A stretch of DNA of 64,000 nucleotides from Labrys monachus (GCF_030814655.1 NZ_JAUSVK010000001.1:1123043-1187042), one strand, 5' to 3'. Numbered from the stretch's first letter, positions 1 to 12,130 are shown. Notes: a model not told the origin generated them from the letters alone. Made by a program: numbers and translations.

Positions 1-1455
1 GAACTGCGAATCGAGATAGTTGGCGATGAAGTCCTTCTCATAGCCGGCCGCGACCCATTCGGCGATGTTGCTCTGGCTGTTGCGGTAGCACTGGAAGCCG
101 GAGGGATAGGCGGCCGTCCACATCGCGAGATCCTTGCCGCCGAGATGGGCCGCCGCGCTCCAGGCCGCTTTCTTCTTCTTCTCGTCCTTTTCGACACGGG
201 CCATGACGTAGATGCCCCAGCCGAGATAAGCCAGGTTGGGCGCGAAGTTCGGCCCGCTCGGCAGCTTTTCCCACGCACCGCTCTTGGCGTTGTAGACATC
301 GTCCGAGCCGGGCAGGATATCGAAGGCGCATTTATCGCCGATGACGGAGGTGTCGTTGGTCTTGGCGTTGGAGCCGATATCGCCCCACCACACGCACATC
401 GAACCGGTGCCGCCGAGGAATTGCTGCCAGCCGGTGGTGTTCGGGTCGGCGTTGAGCTGGTCGGCGGGCTCGGAAGGCAAGGCGTCCAGCACGTCCTGGA
501 TGGCCCGCACCCAGGCCGGATTGTTGATGCGCGGCTTCATGGTGTCGACGTCGAACAGCCAGGCCTTGTCGCTGGGATGCTTGGCATAGGCGGTGGCGCG
601 GCTGCCGAGGAAGTAGAAGCCGAAGCCTCCCCACGGCTTGCAGGGGTCGAGATAGCCATAGGCGTCCTGGCCGTCGATCTGCTTGCCCTTGAGGAATTTG
701 GTGACGGTCTGCACCTGCTGCCAGGTTTTCGGCACGGCCCATTCGGTGGTGTTGCCGGCATCCTTCCAGGCCTTGGCCAGCGCCTCGTCCTTGAAGTAGT
801 CGGTGCGGTAGTTGAAATTGTGGGTGTCGCCGTCGATGGTGACGCGATATTGCTTGCCGTCCCAGGTGCCGACCGGGGGCTTGAGGTAATTCACGAGATC
901 GTCGAAATCGATGAGCTTCTTCACCCAGTCCGGCATTTCCGATGCCAGGCCCTTGCCGCAGACGTCGCCCTCGAAGGGCGCGCCCATTTCGAGGATGTCG
1001 AAGTCCACCGTGCCGGTGGCGATGGCCTGCTGGAGGCGGGGATTGTAATCGGCCTGCGCGAGATCGATCCAGGTGATCTTGGCGCCGGTATAGGCCTCCC
1101 ATGGCTTGAGGAAGCCGCGGAACAGCAGATTGTGCAGGTTCTGGTTGTTGAGGCCCATGAAAGAGAGCTCGACGCCCGCGAACTCGCCCTGCTTCACGGT
1201 CGACTTGGTGCCGCCGAGGCAGAGTTCACCGACCTTCTGCCAGTCGGAATCGGTGGGCGAGCCCTTGCCGACGCCGGGGATCTGCAGGATCTTGGCGCGC
1301 AGGTCGCCTTCCTCGTCCGCCAGGGCCGACGTCGCCGAGGCGCCGAAGCCGGCGCCGCCCAGCGCCGCCAGCACACCAGCCCCTGCCGCGCCCTTCAGCA
1401 GGGCCCTGCGGCTCGCCTGCAGCGCAAGAAAATGCTTGTAGTCGTGCAATCTCAC
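1..1455 (-). CDS. ABC transporter substrate-binding protein, sugar type (C-terminus off left edge)
   Basis: The reverse-strand frame stays open for 485 codons from a GTG at 1455 and runs off the window, so the C-terminus is missing. A GGGAGG Shine-Dalgarno lies 8 bases before the GTG. The N-terminus carries a Tat-like signal (SRRALLKGAAGAG near residues 15-27) followed by a hydrophobic stretch and an AxA-type cleavage region near residue 45. The mature part (motifs such as WEAYTGAKITWIDL, GTWDGKQYRVTIDGD) resembles family-1 extracellular solute-binding proteins that feed CUT1 sugar importers. The UgpC-type ATPase gene lies upstream on the same strand, so the permeases are expected beyond the left edge. 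The ligand cannot be told. The 520-bp gap before it suggests its own promoter. Confidence 0.85.
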   Translation of the reverse strand, partial: MRLHDYKHFLALQASRRALLKGAAGAGVLAALGGAGFGASATSALADEEGDLRAKILQIPGVGKGSPTDSDWQKVGELCLGGTKSTVKQGEFAGVELSFMGLNNQNLHNLLFRGFLKPWEAYTGAKITWIDLAQADYNPRLQQAIATGTVDFDILEMGAPFEGDVCGKGLASEMPDWVKKLIDFDDLVNYLKPPVGTWDGKQYRVTIDGDTHNFNYRTDYFKDEALAKAWKDAGNTTEWAVPKTWQQVQTVTKFLKGKQIDGQDAYGYLDPCKPWGGFGFYFLGSRATAYAKHPSDKAWLFDVDTMKPRINNPAWVRAIQDVLDALPSEPADQLNADPNTTGWQQFLGGTGSMCVWWGDIGSNAKTNDTSVIGDKCAFDILPGSDDVYNAKSGAWEKLPSGPNFAPNLAYLGWGIYVMARVEKDEKKKKAAWSAAAHLGGKDLAMWTAAYPSGFQCYRNSQSNIAEWVAAGYEKDFIANYLDSQF

Positions 1456-1975
1456 AGTCTGTTCCTCCCGTTTCCTCGGTGCCGTTCCGGCCCGTATCGG
1501 CAGTCGATGCCGGTCTTATTCTTGAGCGTATTCTCGCTCTTGATCGTATTCTTGGCGGCCTCTTCCGGGCAGCTATGGATGTCGACGGCCCCTCAATGAG
1601 CATGAGCTTTCGTGCGGGACCGAAGTCTAGCGATGCTAAAAAGGCAGCTCCGCTCCTGTCAACAAAATCCTGTACGCTCCGCTCCAACATCAGGGAATTG
1701 AATTCAGAAGCTCATTTCGCCGGCGAAATTCTCTCTCATGTCGAATTTGTGGATTTCGCGGTGAAACAAACGGTCGATTTCGGACTATACGTCTTCAACT
1801 ACGACAGGATGACCAGCAAAACAGAGCGCTCGCGTGGCAGCGCCCGGCATGATCCGTGTTGGGAAGGCTGCCGGTTCCCCCCTCCGATACGGGCCGCCTC
1901 CACCGTCTTTCCCGCCTTGCCCGGACTCGCGACGGCAGAGCGCGGGCAGGCGCCGGACGCCCCCGACACCGCCGC
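1456..1975. other. Gene-free stretch between ATPase and binding-protein genes
   Basis: No convincing coding frame is seen; open frames here are shadows. The stretch is less GC-rich than its surroundings and lies upstream of the binding-protein gene on the minus strand, so it should hold its promoter. It contains two related palindromes (1714-1729 and 1753-1767) and a short imperfect tandem repeat at about 1515-1556, in which TCTTGA(G/T)CGTATTCT occurs twice. Confidence 0.6.
1714..1767. promoter_or_regulatory. Pair of related palindromes, candidate operator for the sugar transporter
   Basis: ATTTCGCCGGCGAAAT at 1714-1729 is a perfect 16-bp palindrome. A second, imperfect version, ATTTCGCGGTGAAAC, lies at 1753-1767, 39 bp away. 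Both sit about 260-310 bp upstream of the binding-protein start on the minus strand. Paired palindromes ahead of a sugar importer suit a dimeric LacI- or GntR-type repressor, but no such regulator is in the window. Confidence 0.35.
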
Positions 1976-3037
1976 CTAGTTGAGCCGCAGTCCGCTCGCC
2001 TTGTCGAAGAGATGCACGGCGTCGGCCTGCGGCGTCAGCGCGAGTATCTCGCCCGGGTTGACGCTCACCCGCTCGCGGAAGACGCCGAGCAGCTTCTGCC
2101 GGCCGATATGGGCGAAGACCTGGGTCTCCGATCCCGTCGGCTCGACCACGGAGACCTGCGCCTGCAGCGGGCCGCCGAGGGCGAAATGCTCGGGACGGAT
2201 GCCGTAGATCACCGGGCGGCCGTCACTGCCGGCGGGAACGTCGGCCACCGGCAGTTCGATGCCGTCCTCGGTGACGAAGCGGGCATCGCCGCTCGTCTGG
2301 AGATGGCCATCCAGCATGTTCATCGCGGGCGAGCCGATGAAGCCGGCGACGAACAGGTTGGCCGGCCGGTCGTAGAGTTCGAGAGGCGAGCCGATCTGCT
2401 CGATGATGCCGTCATGCAGCACGACGATGCGATCCGCCATGGTCATCGCCTCGATCTGGTCGTGGGTGACATAGATCGTCGTGGTCTTCAGCCGCTGATG
2501 CAGTTCCTTGATCTCCGCCCGCATCTGCACGCGCAGCTTGGCGTCGAGATTCGAGAGGGGCTCGTCGAACAGGAACACTTTGGGGTCGCGCACGATGGCT
2601 CGGCCCATGGCGACGCGCTGGCGCTGGCCGCCGGAGAGCTGGCGCGGATAGCGGGCGAGATAGGGGCCGAGGTCGAGGATCTCGGCGGCCCGCTTCACCC
2701 GCGCATCGATCTCCGTCCGCGGCGCTTTGCGCATCTTCAGGGCGAAGCCCATGTTTTCGGCGACGGTCTTGTGCGGGTAGAGCGCATAGGACTGGAACAC
2801 CATGGCGATGTCGCGGTCGCGCGGCGGGAGGTCGTTGACGAAGCGCTCGCCGATTTTGAGGCCCCCGGCGGTGATCGGCTCCAGCCCGGCGATCATGCGC
2901 AGCAGCGTCGACTTGCCGCAGCCGGAGGGGCCGACCAGCGTGACGAACTCACCGTCGGCGATGCTGATCGAGACGCCGTGGATGACCTGCTGCGCGCCGT
3001 AGGATTTCTTGACGTCGATGACATCCACTGAGGCCAT
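1976..3037 (-). CDS. ABC transporter ATP-binding protein, UgpC/MalK (CUT1) family
   Basis: The 353-residue protein is the energising subunit of a carbohydrate importer. Walker A is GPSGCGKST (about residues 36-44), the Q-loop lies in [10 protein letters not shown], the signature is LSGGQRQR, Walker B is [11 protein letters not shown], and the switch His is in [12 protein letters not shown]-terminal TOBE-type regulatory domain (about 235-353) includes IYGIRPEHF, typical of UgpC/MsmX ATPases, which may serve more than one importer. The ATG at 3037 is preferred over 3061 because GGGGAAG sits 8 bases before it and the residues before it are atypical. It is transcribed toward the binding-protein gene at 1-1455. 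Confidence 0.92.
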   Translation of the reverse strand: MASVDVIDVKKSYGAQQVIHGVSISIADGEFVTLVGPSGCGKSTLLRMIAGLEPITAGGLKIGERFVNDLPPRDRDIAMVFQSYALYPHKTVAENMGFALKMRKAPRTEIDARVKRAAEILDLGPYLARYPRQLSGGQRQRVAMGRAIVRDPKVFLFDEPLSNLDAKLRVQMRAEIKELHQRLKTTTIYVTHDQIEAMTMADRIVVLHDGIIEQIGSPLELYDRPANLFVAGFIGSPAMNMLDGHLQTSGDARFVTEDGIELPVADVPAGSDGRPVIYGIRPEHFALGGPLQAQVSVVEPTGSETQVFAHIGRQKLLGVFRERVSVNPGEILALTPQADAVHLFDKASGLRLN

Positions 3038-3139
3038 ATCGTGCGCTTCCCCTGCCGGCATGGTGTCAGCCGGCTCGTTCGCCGACCCTTCATTGCGGTC
3101 GAATCCAGGTCGGGATGGTGGCGGTTGCGGGAGGCCGCG

Positions 3140-3877
3140 TCAATTGAGCTTGTAGCGCAGCCCGATGCGCACTTCATTGTCCCAGACCGTCCGGGCGGCG
3201 AGGTTGCCGACCGGCGTGGAGCCGGCGCGGGCGTTGCCGAGGTCGAGAAGGCGGTAATCGACCTCCATCGAAAGCCTGTCGGTGAGGGCATAGTCGAGGC
3301 CGGCGCCGACCTGCCAGGCGAAATGCCAGGACCCGGCGCCGGAGGCGGCCGGACAGGCGCCGTCGCACGAGCCGCCGAGCTCGATCCTGTCCCAGTCGAC
3401 ATGGGCGATGCCGGCGCCGGCGCCGACATAGGGCGTGAGATTGTTCCAGGTGCCGATATCATAATAGAGGTTGGCGAGGACGGGGATCGCGCTGAAGCGG
3501 CCCTTCAGCGTGCCGGCGCAGGCCGTTCCGCATGCGCCGGAGAAGTGCTCGCCGAAGTCTCGCGGGCCGAGATAGTCGAGCGAAAGATCGCCGCGCAGCC
3601 AGCCGAGCTGGTAGCCCAGCGCGCCGCCCACAGCCCAGCCGGCGTGGAGACCCTCGCTGCGCGTCGCCGCGCCCGGAACGAAAGAGGGCCTGACGGCGGG
3701 GCCGCCCGGCAGGCTGGCGCCGAAGCCGCCGCGCAGATACCAGCCCGCGCCGCTGCCGCTGTCGTCGACATTGCCGGGCTGGTCGAGGGAGGGAAGGGGC
3801 GGCAGCATATCCGCTCCTGCCGCCACGGGCGCACAGAGGGCCGCGAAGGCGGCGAGAACGGAAAGGAGGGCGCGCAT
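3140..3877 (-). CDS. Outer-membrane beta-barrel protein (Omp25/Omp31-like)
   Basis: The 245-residue protein starts at an ATG 5 bases downstream of GAGGAA. Its signal peptide (about residues 1-21, MRALLSVLAAFAALCAPVAAGA) is followed by a mature chain with alternating aromatic and polar strands: GWYLRGGFGASL, LGYQLGWLRGDLSLDYLG, ANLYYDIG, LTPYVGAGAGIAHVDW, WQVGAGLDYALTDRLSMEVDYRLLDLG. It ends in RIGLRYKLN, a typical last barrel strand. Two Cys pairs in extracellular-loop positions (CGTAC, CDGAC) are less usual. Small eight-stranded barrels of this type are common surface proteins of Hyphomicrobiales; the function is probably structural. It is an isolated minus-strand gene. Confidence 0.85.
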   Translation of the reverse strand: MRALLSVLAAFAALCAPVAAGADMLPPLPSLDQPGNVDDSGSGAGWYLRGGFGASLPGGPAVRPSFVPGAATRSEGLHAGWAVGGALGYQLGWLRGDLSLDYLGPRDFGEHFSGACGTACAGTLKGRFSAIPVLANLYYDIGTWNNLTPYVGAGAGIAHVDWDRIELGGSCDGACPAASGAGSWHFAWQVGAGLDYALTDRLSMEVDYRLLDLGNARAGSTPVGNLAARTVWDNEVRIGLRYKLN

Positions 3878-4150
3878 CGTGGTTCCTCGTGCCGCCGGCG
3901 TTGCCGCCGATTCGGGTTCTGGGCTCGGCATAGTGTGGGCGGCATTTCTTAAGCCTCTGTTAACCCTAACGAAGTGTGAACATCTCGGGGACGGAGCGGG
4001 CTGACGGGAAAGCAGGATCGCGCCTCATCCGGGGGAAAAGCGGCGCGCGGAGGGGGGCCCGCACACCTCGACCGCACTTTCTTCGCTTGACCTCCTCGCT
4101 CCCAGCGTCTTTGTGGGCGCGCGAAACAGGGTGGAAACAAGAAGGACGGC

Positions 4151-5097
<947 letters not shown>

Positions 5098-5101
<4 letters not shown>

Positions 5102-5859
5102 ATCTCTATGCCGTCAAGGCGATCTACATTTTCGAGATGTCGCGCACCTTCCGCACGCTGACGCAGAGCATCGCCTCGCCGGTGATCTCGACATCGCTCT
5201 ATTTCGTCGTGTTCGGCTCGGCGATCGGCGCCCATATGAGCCAGATCGACGGCGTGAGCTACGGCTCCTTCATCGTGCCGGGCCTGATCATGTTGGCGAT
5301 CCTGACCGAGAGCATCTCCAATGCCTCCTTCGGCATCTACATGCCGAAATATTCCGGCACGATCTACGAAGTGTTGTCGGCGCCCATCTCCGTGGCGGAG
5401 ATCGTGCTCGGCTATGTCGGAGCCGCCGCCTCGAAATCGATGCTGCTCGGCCTCGTCATCCTGGCCACGGCCCGGCTCTTCGTCGATTTCTCGATCGCCC
5501 ATCCCTTCTGGATGGTTGCCTTCCTTGTGCTGACCTCGGTGACCTTCAGCCTCTTCGGCTTCATCATCGGCGTCTGGGCCGACGGCTGGGAAAAGCTGCA
5601 GATCGTGCCCACGCTGATCGTGACGCCGCTGACCTTCCTCGGCGGCAGCTTCTACTCGATCTCGATGCTGCCGCCGCTCTGGCAGAAGATCACCCTGTTC
5701 AATCCCGTGGTCTATCTCATCAGCGGCTTCCGCTGGAGCTTCTACGGGGTCTCGGATGTCGAAGTCGGCGTGAGCCTGGCCATGACGCTGGTGTTCATGA
5801 CGCTCTGCCTCCTCGCCATCGGCTGGATCTTCCGCACGGGCTATCGCATCAAGGTGTGA
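5098..5859 (+). CDS. ABC-2 type exporter permease
   Basis: The 253-residue integral membrane protein has about six hydrophobic segments (near 20-45, 55-80, 105-135, 140-165, 175-195, 225-250). It carries the ABC-2 signature region, in which [28 protein letters not shown] falls near residues 185-213 (residues split across the loop and last helices), as in NodJ- and YadH-like permeases. Its ATG overlaps the stop of the ATPase gene. Together the two genes should export a lipid, drug or saccharide from the cytoplasm. No neighbouring biosynthetic gene points to the substrate. Confidence 0.9.
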
Positions 5860-5943
5860 CGGCCCGTATCGGTTTTATCATGGAGCGGCGGGGGCAGGTC
5901 GGAGCGCGGACGTCCACCCCGCTCCTCTTTACCCATGGCTCGG

Positions 5944-7284
<1,341 letters not shown>

Positions 7285-7414
7285 CGTTCGTCCTCGACGT
7301 TTCCGGACAGCACTGTGCCAGAATTCTGCTCGAAATTGTTTCAAAATTTGTTTGCAACGGTAACAGCGGTCCCGCGGGTGCGCCCGGGGCGAGCGCCGCC
7401 TTCCGGCGCCGGGA

Positions 7415-7867
7415 TCACCGGCGCCACTCATAGTCGAACGTCGAGAGCCCCGAAGCCGGGTTGATGCCCGTCCCCGTCCGGACGAAGCCCTCGCGCTCGT
7501 AGAAGCGGATGGCGCGCCGGTTGAAGGCGTTGACGGTGAGCTTCAGGCGGTCGGGCGCCCGCTTCTTGGCGAAGGTCATCAGGAGATGGGCGGTGCCGGA
7601 GCCTTGTTCGGCCGGGGCGAGCGCGATCTGCTCGACCACGAGGCCCTCGCCAGCCCCTGCCAGGACGATCATGCCGATGAAATCCCTGCCGCGCATGGCC
7701 GCGAAAATGGCGGCTCCGCTCTCCTGCCAGTCCCGCCACATCGAGGGCCAGCGGGCCTGATAGTCGATGGCGGGATAGGTCTTCTCCCACGCCGCGCACC
7801 ACAGGGCGCGAAGCGAGGATTCGTCCTCGGCGCCGGTCTCGCGAATCGTCACGAGGGCAGCGATCAT
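7415..7867 (-). CDS. GNAT family N-acetyltransferase
   Basis: The 150-residue protein contains the GNAT fold: an acetyl-CoA-binding region ([29 protein letters not shown], residues about 83-111, where QGSGTA stands for the R/QxxGxG/A motif) and a late [20 protein letters not shown] segment typical of motif B. The substrate is unknown. Its ATG overlaps the stop of the OmpA/MotB-like gene (ATGA), so it is translated as the last member of a unit with that gene. Confidence 0.85.
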   Translation of the reverse strand: MIAALVTIRETGAEDESSLRALWCAAWEKTYPAIDYQARWPSMWRDWQESGAAIFAAMRGRDFIGMIVLAGAGEGLVVEQIALAPAEQGSGTAHLLMTFAKKRAPDRLKLTVNAFNRRAIRFYEREGFVRTGTGINPASGLSTFDYEWRR

Positions 7868-8901
7868 CGCTCGGTCAGCTTCAGTTCGATGCGCCGGTTC
7901 TTCTTGCGGGCTTCCTCGGTGCCGGAGGTGTCGATCGGCTGGAATTCGCCGAAGCCCGCCGCGACGAGGCGTTGGGCCGGAATGCCCTTGGAAATCAGAT
8001 ATTGCACGACCGAGATGGCGCGGCTCGCCGAAAGCTCCCAATTGCTCGGGAATTGCGGCGAGTTGATCGGCCGGTCGTCGGTGTGCCCGTCGACGCGCAG
8101 CACCCAGGGAATGTCGCTGGGTATCTTGCCCTGGAGATCGAGCAGGGCGGCGGCGAGTTTGTCCATCTCGGCCTTGCCTTCCGGCTGCAGGGCGGCCTGG
8201 CCGGGCTGGAAGAACACTTCGGACTGGAACACGAAGCGGTCGCCGACGACGCGCACATCCGGCCGGTTGCCGAGCACGTCGCGCAGGCGGCCGAAGAAAT
8301 CGGAGCGGTAGCGAGACAATTCCTGCACCCGCTGTGCGAGGGCGGCGTTCAGGCGGGAGCCGAGGTCGGCGATCTTGGTCTGGCTCTCGCGGTCCTTGGA
8401 TTCGGAGGCGTCGAGCGCCTGTTCCAGCGCCGCGATCTGGCGCCGGAGGGCGGAGATCTGCTGGTTGAGCAACTCGACCTGCGCCAGCGCCTGGTCGCTG
8501 ATGCGCTTCTGGCTGTCGAGCTCGCCCTGGATCTGCTCTACAGCGCCGCCGCTCGCTTGGGCGGCGGCCGCATCGCCTTGCGCCGCATCGAGGAGCCCTT
8601 GCAATTTCACCTTGTCCGCATTGGATTTGGACAGGCTGTCGGTGAGCGCGGCCAGCTGCTCCTGCGCGTTGCGCCCATTGGCGCGCTCCAGCGAGAGGAG
8701 CTGCGACAGCTCGGCGATCTGCGCATTCAGCCGGCTCAGCGCCTCGTCCTTGCCGGAGACCTCCTGGGACAGGAAGAACTGTCCGAGCACGAAGATCGAC
8801 AGGATCATGATGATGGACAGAAGCAGGGTCGACAGGGCGTCGACGAAGCCGGGCCAGTAATTGATGCCCTCCGACCGGCGTCGCGAGCGGCTAGGAGGCA
8901 T
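7864..8901 (-). CDS. MotB-like / OmpA-domain peptidoglycan-binding protein with coiled coil
   Basis: The 345-residue protein has a short basic cytoplasmic N-terminus, one membrane helix (about 20-45), a long Gln/Ala/Leu-rich coiled coil (about 50-190) and a C-terminal OmpA-type peptidoglycan-binding domain (about 215-345) with HTDDRPI, NWELSASRAISVVQYLISKG and a terminal RRIELKL. An Asp at residue 21, at the start of the helix (WPGFVDALST), matches the proton-accepting Asp of MotB. With the upstream MotA/TolQ-like gene this suggests a non-flagellar, ion-driven cell-envelope complex. No flagellar genes are nearby. The coiled coil is much longer than in flagellar MotB. Confidence 0.88.
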   Translation of the reverse strand: MPPSRSRRRSEGINYWPGFVDALSTLLLSIIMILSIFVLGQFFLSQEVSGKDEALSRLNAQIAELSQLLSLERANGRNAQEQLAALTDSLSKSNADKVKLQGLLDAAQGDAAAAQASGGAVEQIQGELDSQKRISDQALAQVELLNQQISALRRQIAALEQALDASESKDRESQTKIADLGSRLNAALAQRVQELSRYRSDFFGRLRDVLGNRPDVRVVGDRFVFQSEVFFQPGQAALQPEGKAEMDKLAAALLDLQGKIPSDIPWVLRVDGHTDDRPINSPQFPSNWELSASRAISVVQYLISKGIPAQRLVAAGFGEFQPIDTSGTEEARKKNRRIELKLTER

Positions 8902-9006
8902 GCTGCACCTCGCCTGTGGCGGTCAGCGCCGCGGCGGCGCGGCGGCGGGCGGCGGCCGGGGCCGTTCCTGGCCGCATGAGGCATGGGGCATGGCAGCGAT
9001 GCGGCA

Positions 9007-9999
9007 TCAGTTCTGCTCGCGTTCCTGCATGAGGCGCTGCAGCACGGCCTTGATGTCGCGCTGCTGGTCAGCCTGGGATTCCACCCAGTCGCGGATCATC
9101 TGCTGCTCGGAGCGCATGTGCTGGACGAGGCCCTGGATGCCTTCGGCGAGCTGGGCCATGGCGGCGGTGGCGCTGCGTCCGGAGCCGCCTTCCTGCGCGC
9201 CATGCGCCATGCGCTCGATGGCCGATTTGATGGCGGCCATGTCGCCGTCGGTGCCGCCCCGCGCCAGGCCTTCGGCCTCGATGTCCGTGACGGTGGCAGC
9301 GAGCCAGTCCTCCAGCTCGTTGTAGAAGCGGTTCTGGGCCTGGCCGGCCTGCAGGTCGAGGAAGCCGAGGACGAGCGAGCCGGCGAGACCGAACAGCGAG
9401 GAGGAGAACGACACGCCCATGCCGCGGAGCGGGGCGGCGAGGCCGCTCTTGAGCCCCTCGAACATGGTGCTGGCATCGCCGCCGCCGCCCACCGACATCG
9501 AGCTGATGACGTTGCCGACCGAACCCACCGTCTCGATCAGGCCCCAGAAGGTGCCGAGCAGGCCGAGGAAGACGAGCAGGCCGGTGAGATAGCGCGAGAT
9601 CTCGCGCTGCTCGTCGAGCCGCATGCCGATCGATTCGAGGATCGAGCGCAGGGTGGACAGGGAAATCGACCGCCGGCCGACCTTGTCCCCGAGAAGGGTG
9701 GCCATCGGCGCCAGCATGACGGGCTGGTCGCGCAGCTCGAGGCCGGGATCGCGCAACCGATAGGCATTGACCCAGCGCACTTCCGGGATGAGGCGGATGA
9801 CCTGGCGAAAACCGAAGGCGATGCCGAGCAGCAGCGTGAAGACGATCAGGCCGTTGAGGCCCGGATTGGCCATGAAGGCGTTGAAGAGCTGCTGGTAGAG
9901 GACGGCCGCCACGCAGCCGGCCAGGGCCAGAAACACCAGCATGCGGATGAAGAAGATCCGGGGGGAAGACAGCTTGTAGGGATCGAGGTCTCGGGCCAT
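9007..9999 (-). CDS. MotA/TolQ/ExbB-type proton channel protein
   Basis: The 330-residue inner-membrane protein has hydrophobic segments near 17-37, 48-66, 133-158 and 190-216. The third, with GLLGTFWGLIETVGSVG, carries the conserved MotA/ExbB/TolQ pattern, and PLRGMGVSFSSSLFGLAGSL matches the last channel helix. A polar Gln/Glu-rich cytoplasmic tail follows. It is 105 bp upstream of the MotB-like gene on the same strand and should be its stator partner. The ATG at 9999 is chosen over a GTG directly before it. Such MotA-OmpA pairs are common in Hyphomicrobiales; their physiological role is poorly defined. Confidence 0.88.
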   Translation of the reverse strand: MARDLDPYKLSSPRIFFIRMLVFLALAGCVAAVLYQQLFNAFMANPGLNGLIVFTLLLGIAFGFRQVIRLIPEVRWVNAYRLRDPGLELRDQPVMLAPMATLLGDKVGRRSISLSTLRSILESIGMRLDEQREISRYLTGLLVFLGLLGTFWGLIETVGSVGNVISSMSVGGGGDASTMFEGLKSGLAAPLRGMGVSFSSSLFGLAGSLVLGFLDLQAGQAQNRFYNELEDWLAATVTDIEAEGLARGGTDGDMAAIKSAIERMAHGAQEGGSGRSATAAMAQLAEGIQGLVQHMRSEQQMIRDWVESQADQQRDIKAVLQRLMQEREQN

Positions 10000-10277
10000 C
10001 ACACCACGCCGTTTCTGTATTCATGCCGCGCCGGGCCGAGCAAAGCGTCGACCCGTCATCCCCGGCGAGGCCGAGGGCCGGGAGCCGAGGGCCAGGAAAG
10101 GAATTCATCCATCGACTATAAAGCTTTGCAATGCCTTACAACATGAATTCTCTTCCCCTGCCGCCGATGCCGCAAGCCGGGGCCGGCCGAGGAGGGACCC
10201 GGTCCGGCCTGTCACATCTGGTCTAGCATAGTGCCAAAGCCGGTAAAAGCGCGACGGCGCCGCGCCGGCATTGCCGC

Positions 10278-11447
10278 TCAGGCAGCGACTGTCGCGCCCG
10301 CATCCCGGCGCATCGCGCGCGGCTCGGCGCCGCGGATGAATCCGCCACCGAGCACGCGGGCCTGTCCCTGCGCATTGTCGTAGAACACGGCCGCCTGGCC
10401 GGGGGAGACGCCGTCCTCGGCATCGGCGAGCTCGACGCAGGCGCCTTGAGGGCCGAAGCGCAGCGTCGCGGCCCGGGGCGGGCGCGTCGAGCGCACGCGC
10501 ACGGCGATCTCGAGGCCCTCTTCCGGCAGATCCTCCAGGGCGCCGTCGCCGATCCAGTTGACGTCGCGCAGCGCGATCATGCGAGTCGCGAGCGCCTCGC
10601 GCGGGCCGACGATCACGCGGGCGGCGGCGGCGTCGAGCCTGAGGACGTGCAGGGGCTCGCCCGTGGCGACGCCCAGCCCCTTGCGCTGGCCGATGGTGAA
10701 ATGAATGACCCCGGCATGCCGGCCGAGCACTCGCCCATCGAGATGCACGATGTCGCCCGGGGTCGCGGCCTCCGGCTTGAGACGCTCGATCACCTCGGCA
10801 TAGCGGCCGGACGGCACGAAGCAGATGTCCTGGCTGTCTGGCTTGGCGGCCACGGAAAGGCCGAAGCGTTCCGCCGCCTGCCGCGTCTCGGGCTTGGTCA
10901 TGTCGCCGAGAGGAAACCGCAGCACGTCGAGCTGCTCCTTCGTGGTGGCGAACATGAAATAGCTCTGGTCGCGCTCGGCGTCCCGGGGCCGGAAGAGGGC
11001 TCGGGCGCCACCGACAGCCCGGCTGGCGACATAGTGGCCGGTCGCCAGCACGTCGGCGCCGAGGTCGCGCGCGGTGCCGAGAAGATCGCGGAACTTGACG
11101 CGCTGGTTGCATTCGACACAGGGGATCGGCGTCTCGCCGGCGATGTAGGAATCGGCGAAGCGGTCGATCACCGCCGCCTTGAAGCGGCTCTCGTAATCGA
11201 GCACGTAATGGGGGATGCCGATGCGGTCGGCGACCTCGCGCGCGTCGTGGATGTCCTGGCCGGCGCAGCACGCTCCCTTGCGGTGCACGGCCGCGCCATG
11301 ATCGTAGAGCTGGAGCGTGACGCCGATCACCTCGTAGCCCTGCTCCTTGAGCAGGGCGGCGCAGACGGACGAATCGACGCCGCCGGACATGGCGACGACC
11401 ACGCGGGTGTCCTGCGGCCGGCGCGGCAGGTCGAGCGAATTCAACAT
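10278..11447 (-). CDS. mnmA: tRNA-specific 2-thiouridylase MnmA
   Basis: The 389-residue enzyme thiolates U34 of tRNA-Lys, -Glu and -Gln. The PP-loop motif SGGVDSS lies at residues 21-27. The two expected cysteines are present: Cys113 in PCVECN and Cys209 in SQDICFVP. Further family motifs are [24 protein letters not shown] and [10 protein letters not shown]. The product ends with a slightly longer tail than Escherichia coli MnmA. It is a single gene, divergent from the YbaK-type gene at 11627. Confidence 0.96.
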   Translation of the reverse strand: MLNSLDLPRRPQDTRVVVAMSGGVDSSVCAALLKEQGYEVIGVTLQLYDHGAAVHRKGACCAGQDIHDAREVADRIGIPHYVLDYESRFKAAVIDRFADSYIAGETPIPCVECNQRVKFRDLLGTARDLGADVLATGHYVASRAVGGARALFRPRDAERDQSYFMFATTKEQLDVLRFPLGDMTKPETRQAAERFGLSVAAKPDSQDICFVPSGRYAEVIERLKPEAATPGDIVHLDGRVLGRHAGVIHFTIGQRKGLGVATGEPLHVLRLDAAAARVIVGPREALATRMIALRDVNWIGDGALEDLPEEGLEIAVRVRSTRPPRAATLRFGPQGACVELADAEDGVSPGQAAVFYDNAQGQARVLGGGFIRGAEPRAMRRDAGATVAA

Positions 11448-11626
11448 GGCAACCTCGTGTCCATCAGAGGGTCAAGGTCTCTGCGGCGCGCCGTGCCTTA
11501 CGGCATTTCGGGCCGAAATGGAACGTTTTTCAAGGCATGGCCGCTTCGCAGGTGCATGGGGACGGCACCGCCTTGCATGGACGCCCTTCCGGCGCTAACG
11601 GAGGCGCGTTCCTGGAGACCTTCTCG

Positions 11627-12130
11627 ATGCCCGCGACGCCGGATGACCTCTTCGCCTATTTCGACCAGCTCGGCATCGCCGTCACCACCGTCGAGCATCC
11701 GCCGCTCCATACCGTGGAGGACTCCAAGGCCTTGCGGGGCGAGATCGGCGGCGGGCACACGAAGAACCTCTTCCTCAAGGACCGCAAGGGAGGCCTTTTC
11801 CTCGTCGTCCTGGAGGAGGACGCCACCGTCGATCTCAAGCGCATCCATGAGATCATCGGTGCGCAGGGCAAAGTTTCCTTCGGGTCGGCCGAGCTTCTCA
11901 CCGAGGTGTGGGGCGTGCTTCCCGGCGCGGTGACGCCCTTCGGTGCGATCAACGACAAGGCGGGACGGGTGAGCGTCGTCCTCGACGCAGCGCTGATGCG
12001 CCATGAGCACCTCAACCATCATCCCCTGGTCAATACGAAGACGACGACGATCGCCCGCGACGACCTCGTCGCCTTCCTGAAAGCCACGGGACATGAGCCG
12101 AAAATCCTGGCCGTCTCGACGGCGGGCTGA
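11627..12130 (+). CDS. Prolyl-tRNA editing deacylase, YbaK/ProX family
   Basis: The 167-residue stand-alone editing domain should hydrolyse misacylated tRNA-Pro (Ala-tRNA-Pro in ProXp-ala members). The family features are seen: a HPPLHTVEDSKALRGEIGG start, GGHTKNLFLKD with the catalytic Lys region, and AVTPFGAINDKAGRVSVVLD, GxxxP-like, followed by HHPLVNTKTTTI. The ATG at 11627 gives the usual family length; an in-frame ATG at 11537 would add 30 atypical residues. It is monocistronic, followed 105 bp later by the thioredoxin-like gene. Confidence 0.9.
   Translation: MPATPDDLFAYFDQLGIAVTTVEHPPLHTVEDSKALRGEIGGGHTKNLFLKDRKGGLFLVVLEEDATVDLKRIHEIIGAQGKVSFGSAELLTEVWGVLPGAVTPFGAINDKAGRVSVVLDAALMRHEHLNHHPLVNTKTTTIARDDLVAFLKATGHEPKILAVSTAG

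Noticed and set aside
1515-1556. Short imperfect tandem repeat of about 18 bp with TCTTGA(G/T)CGTATTCT
   Set aside because: There are only two degenerate copies with no positional relation to a start codon; too weak to list as a separate repeat.
1479-1979. A 166-residue plus-strand open frame in the gap before the sugar-binding-protein gene
   Set aside because: It has no Shine-Dalgarno, a mixed composition without recognisable domain, and overlaps the palindromes and promoter region.
10115-10141. Possible promoter for the MotA-like gene (minus strand, TTGTAA and TATAGT)
   Set aside because: The spacer is only 15 bp and the match to consensus is weak.
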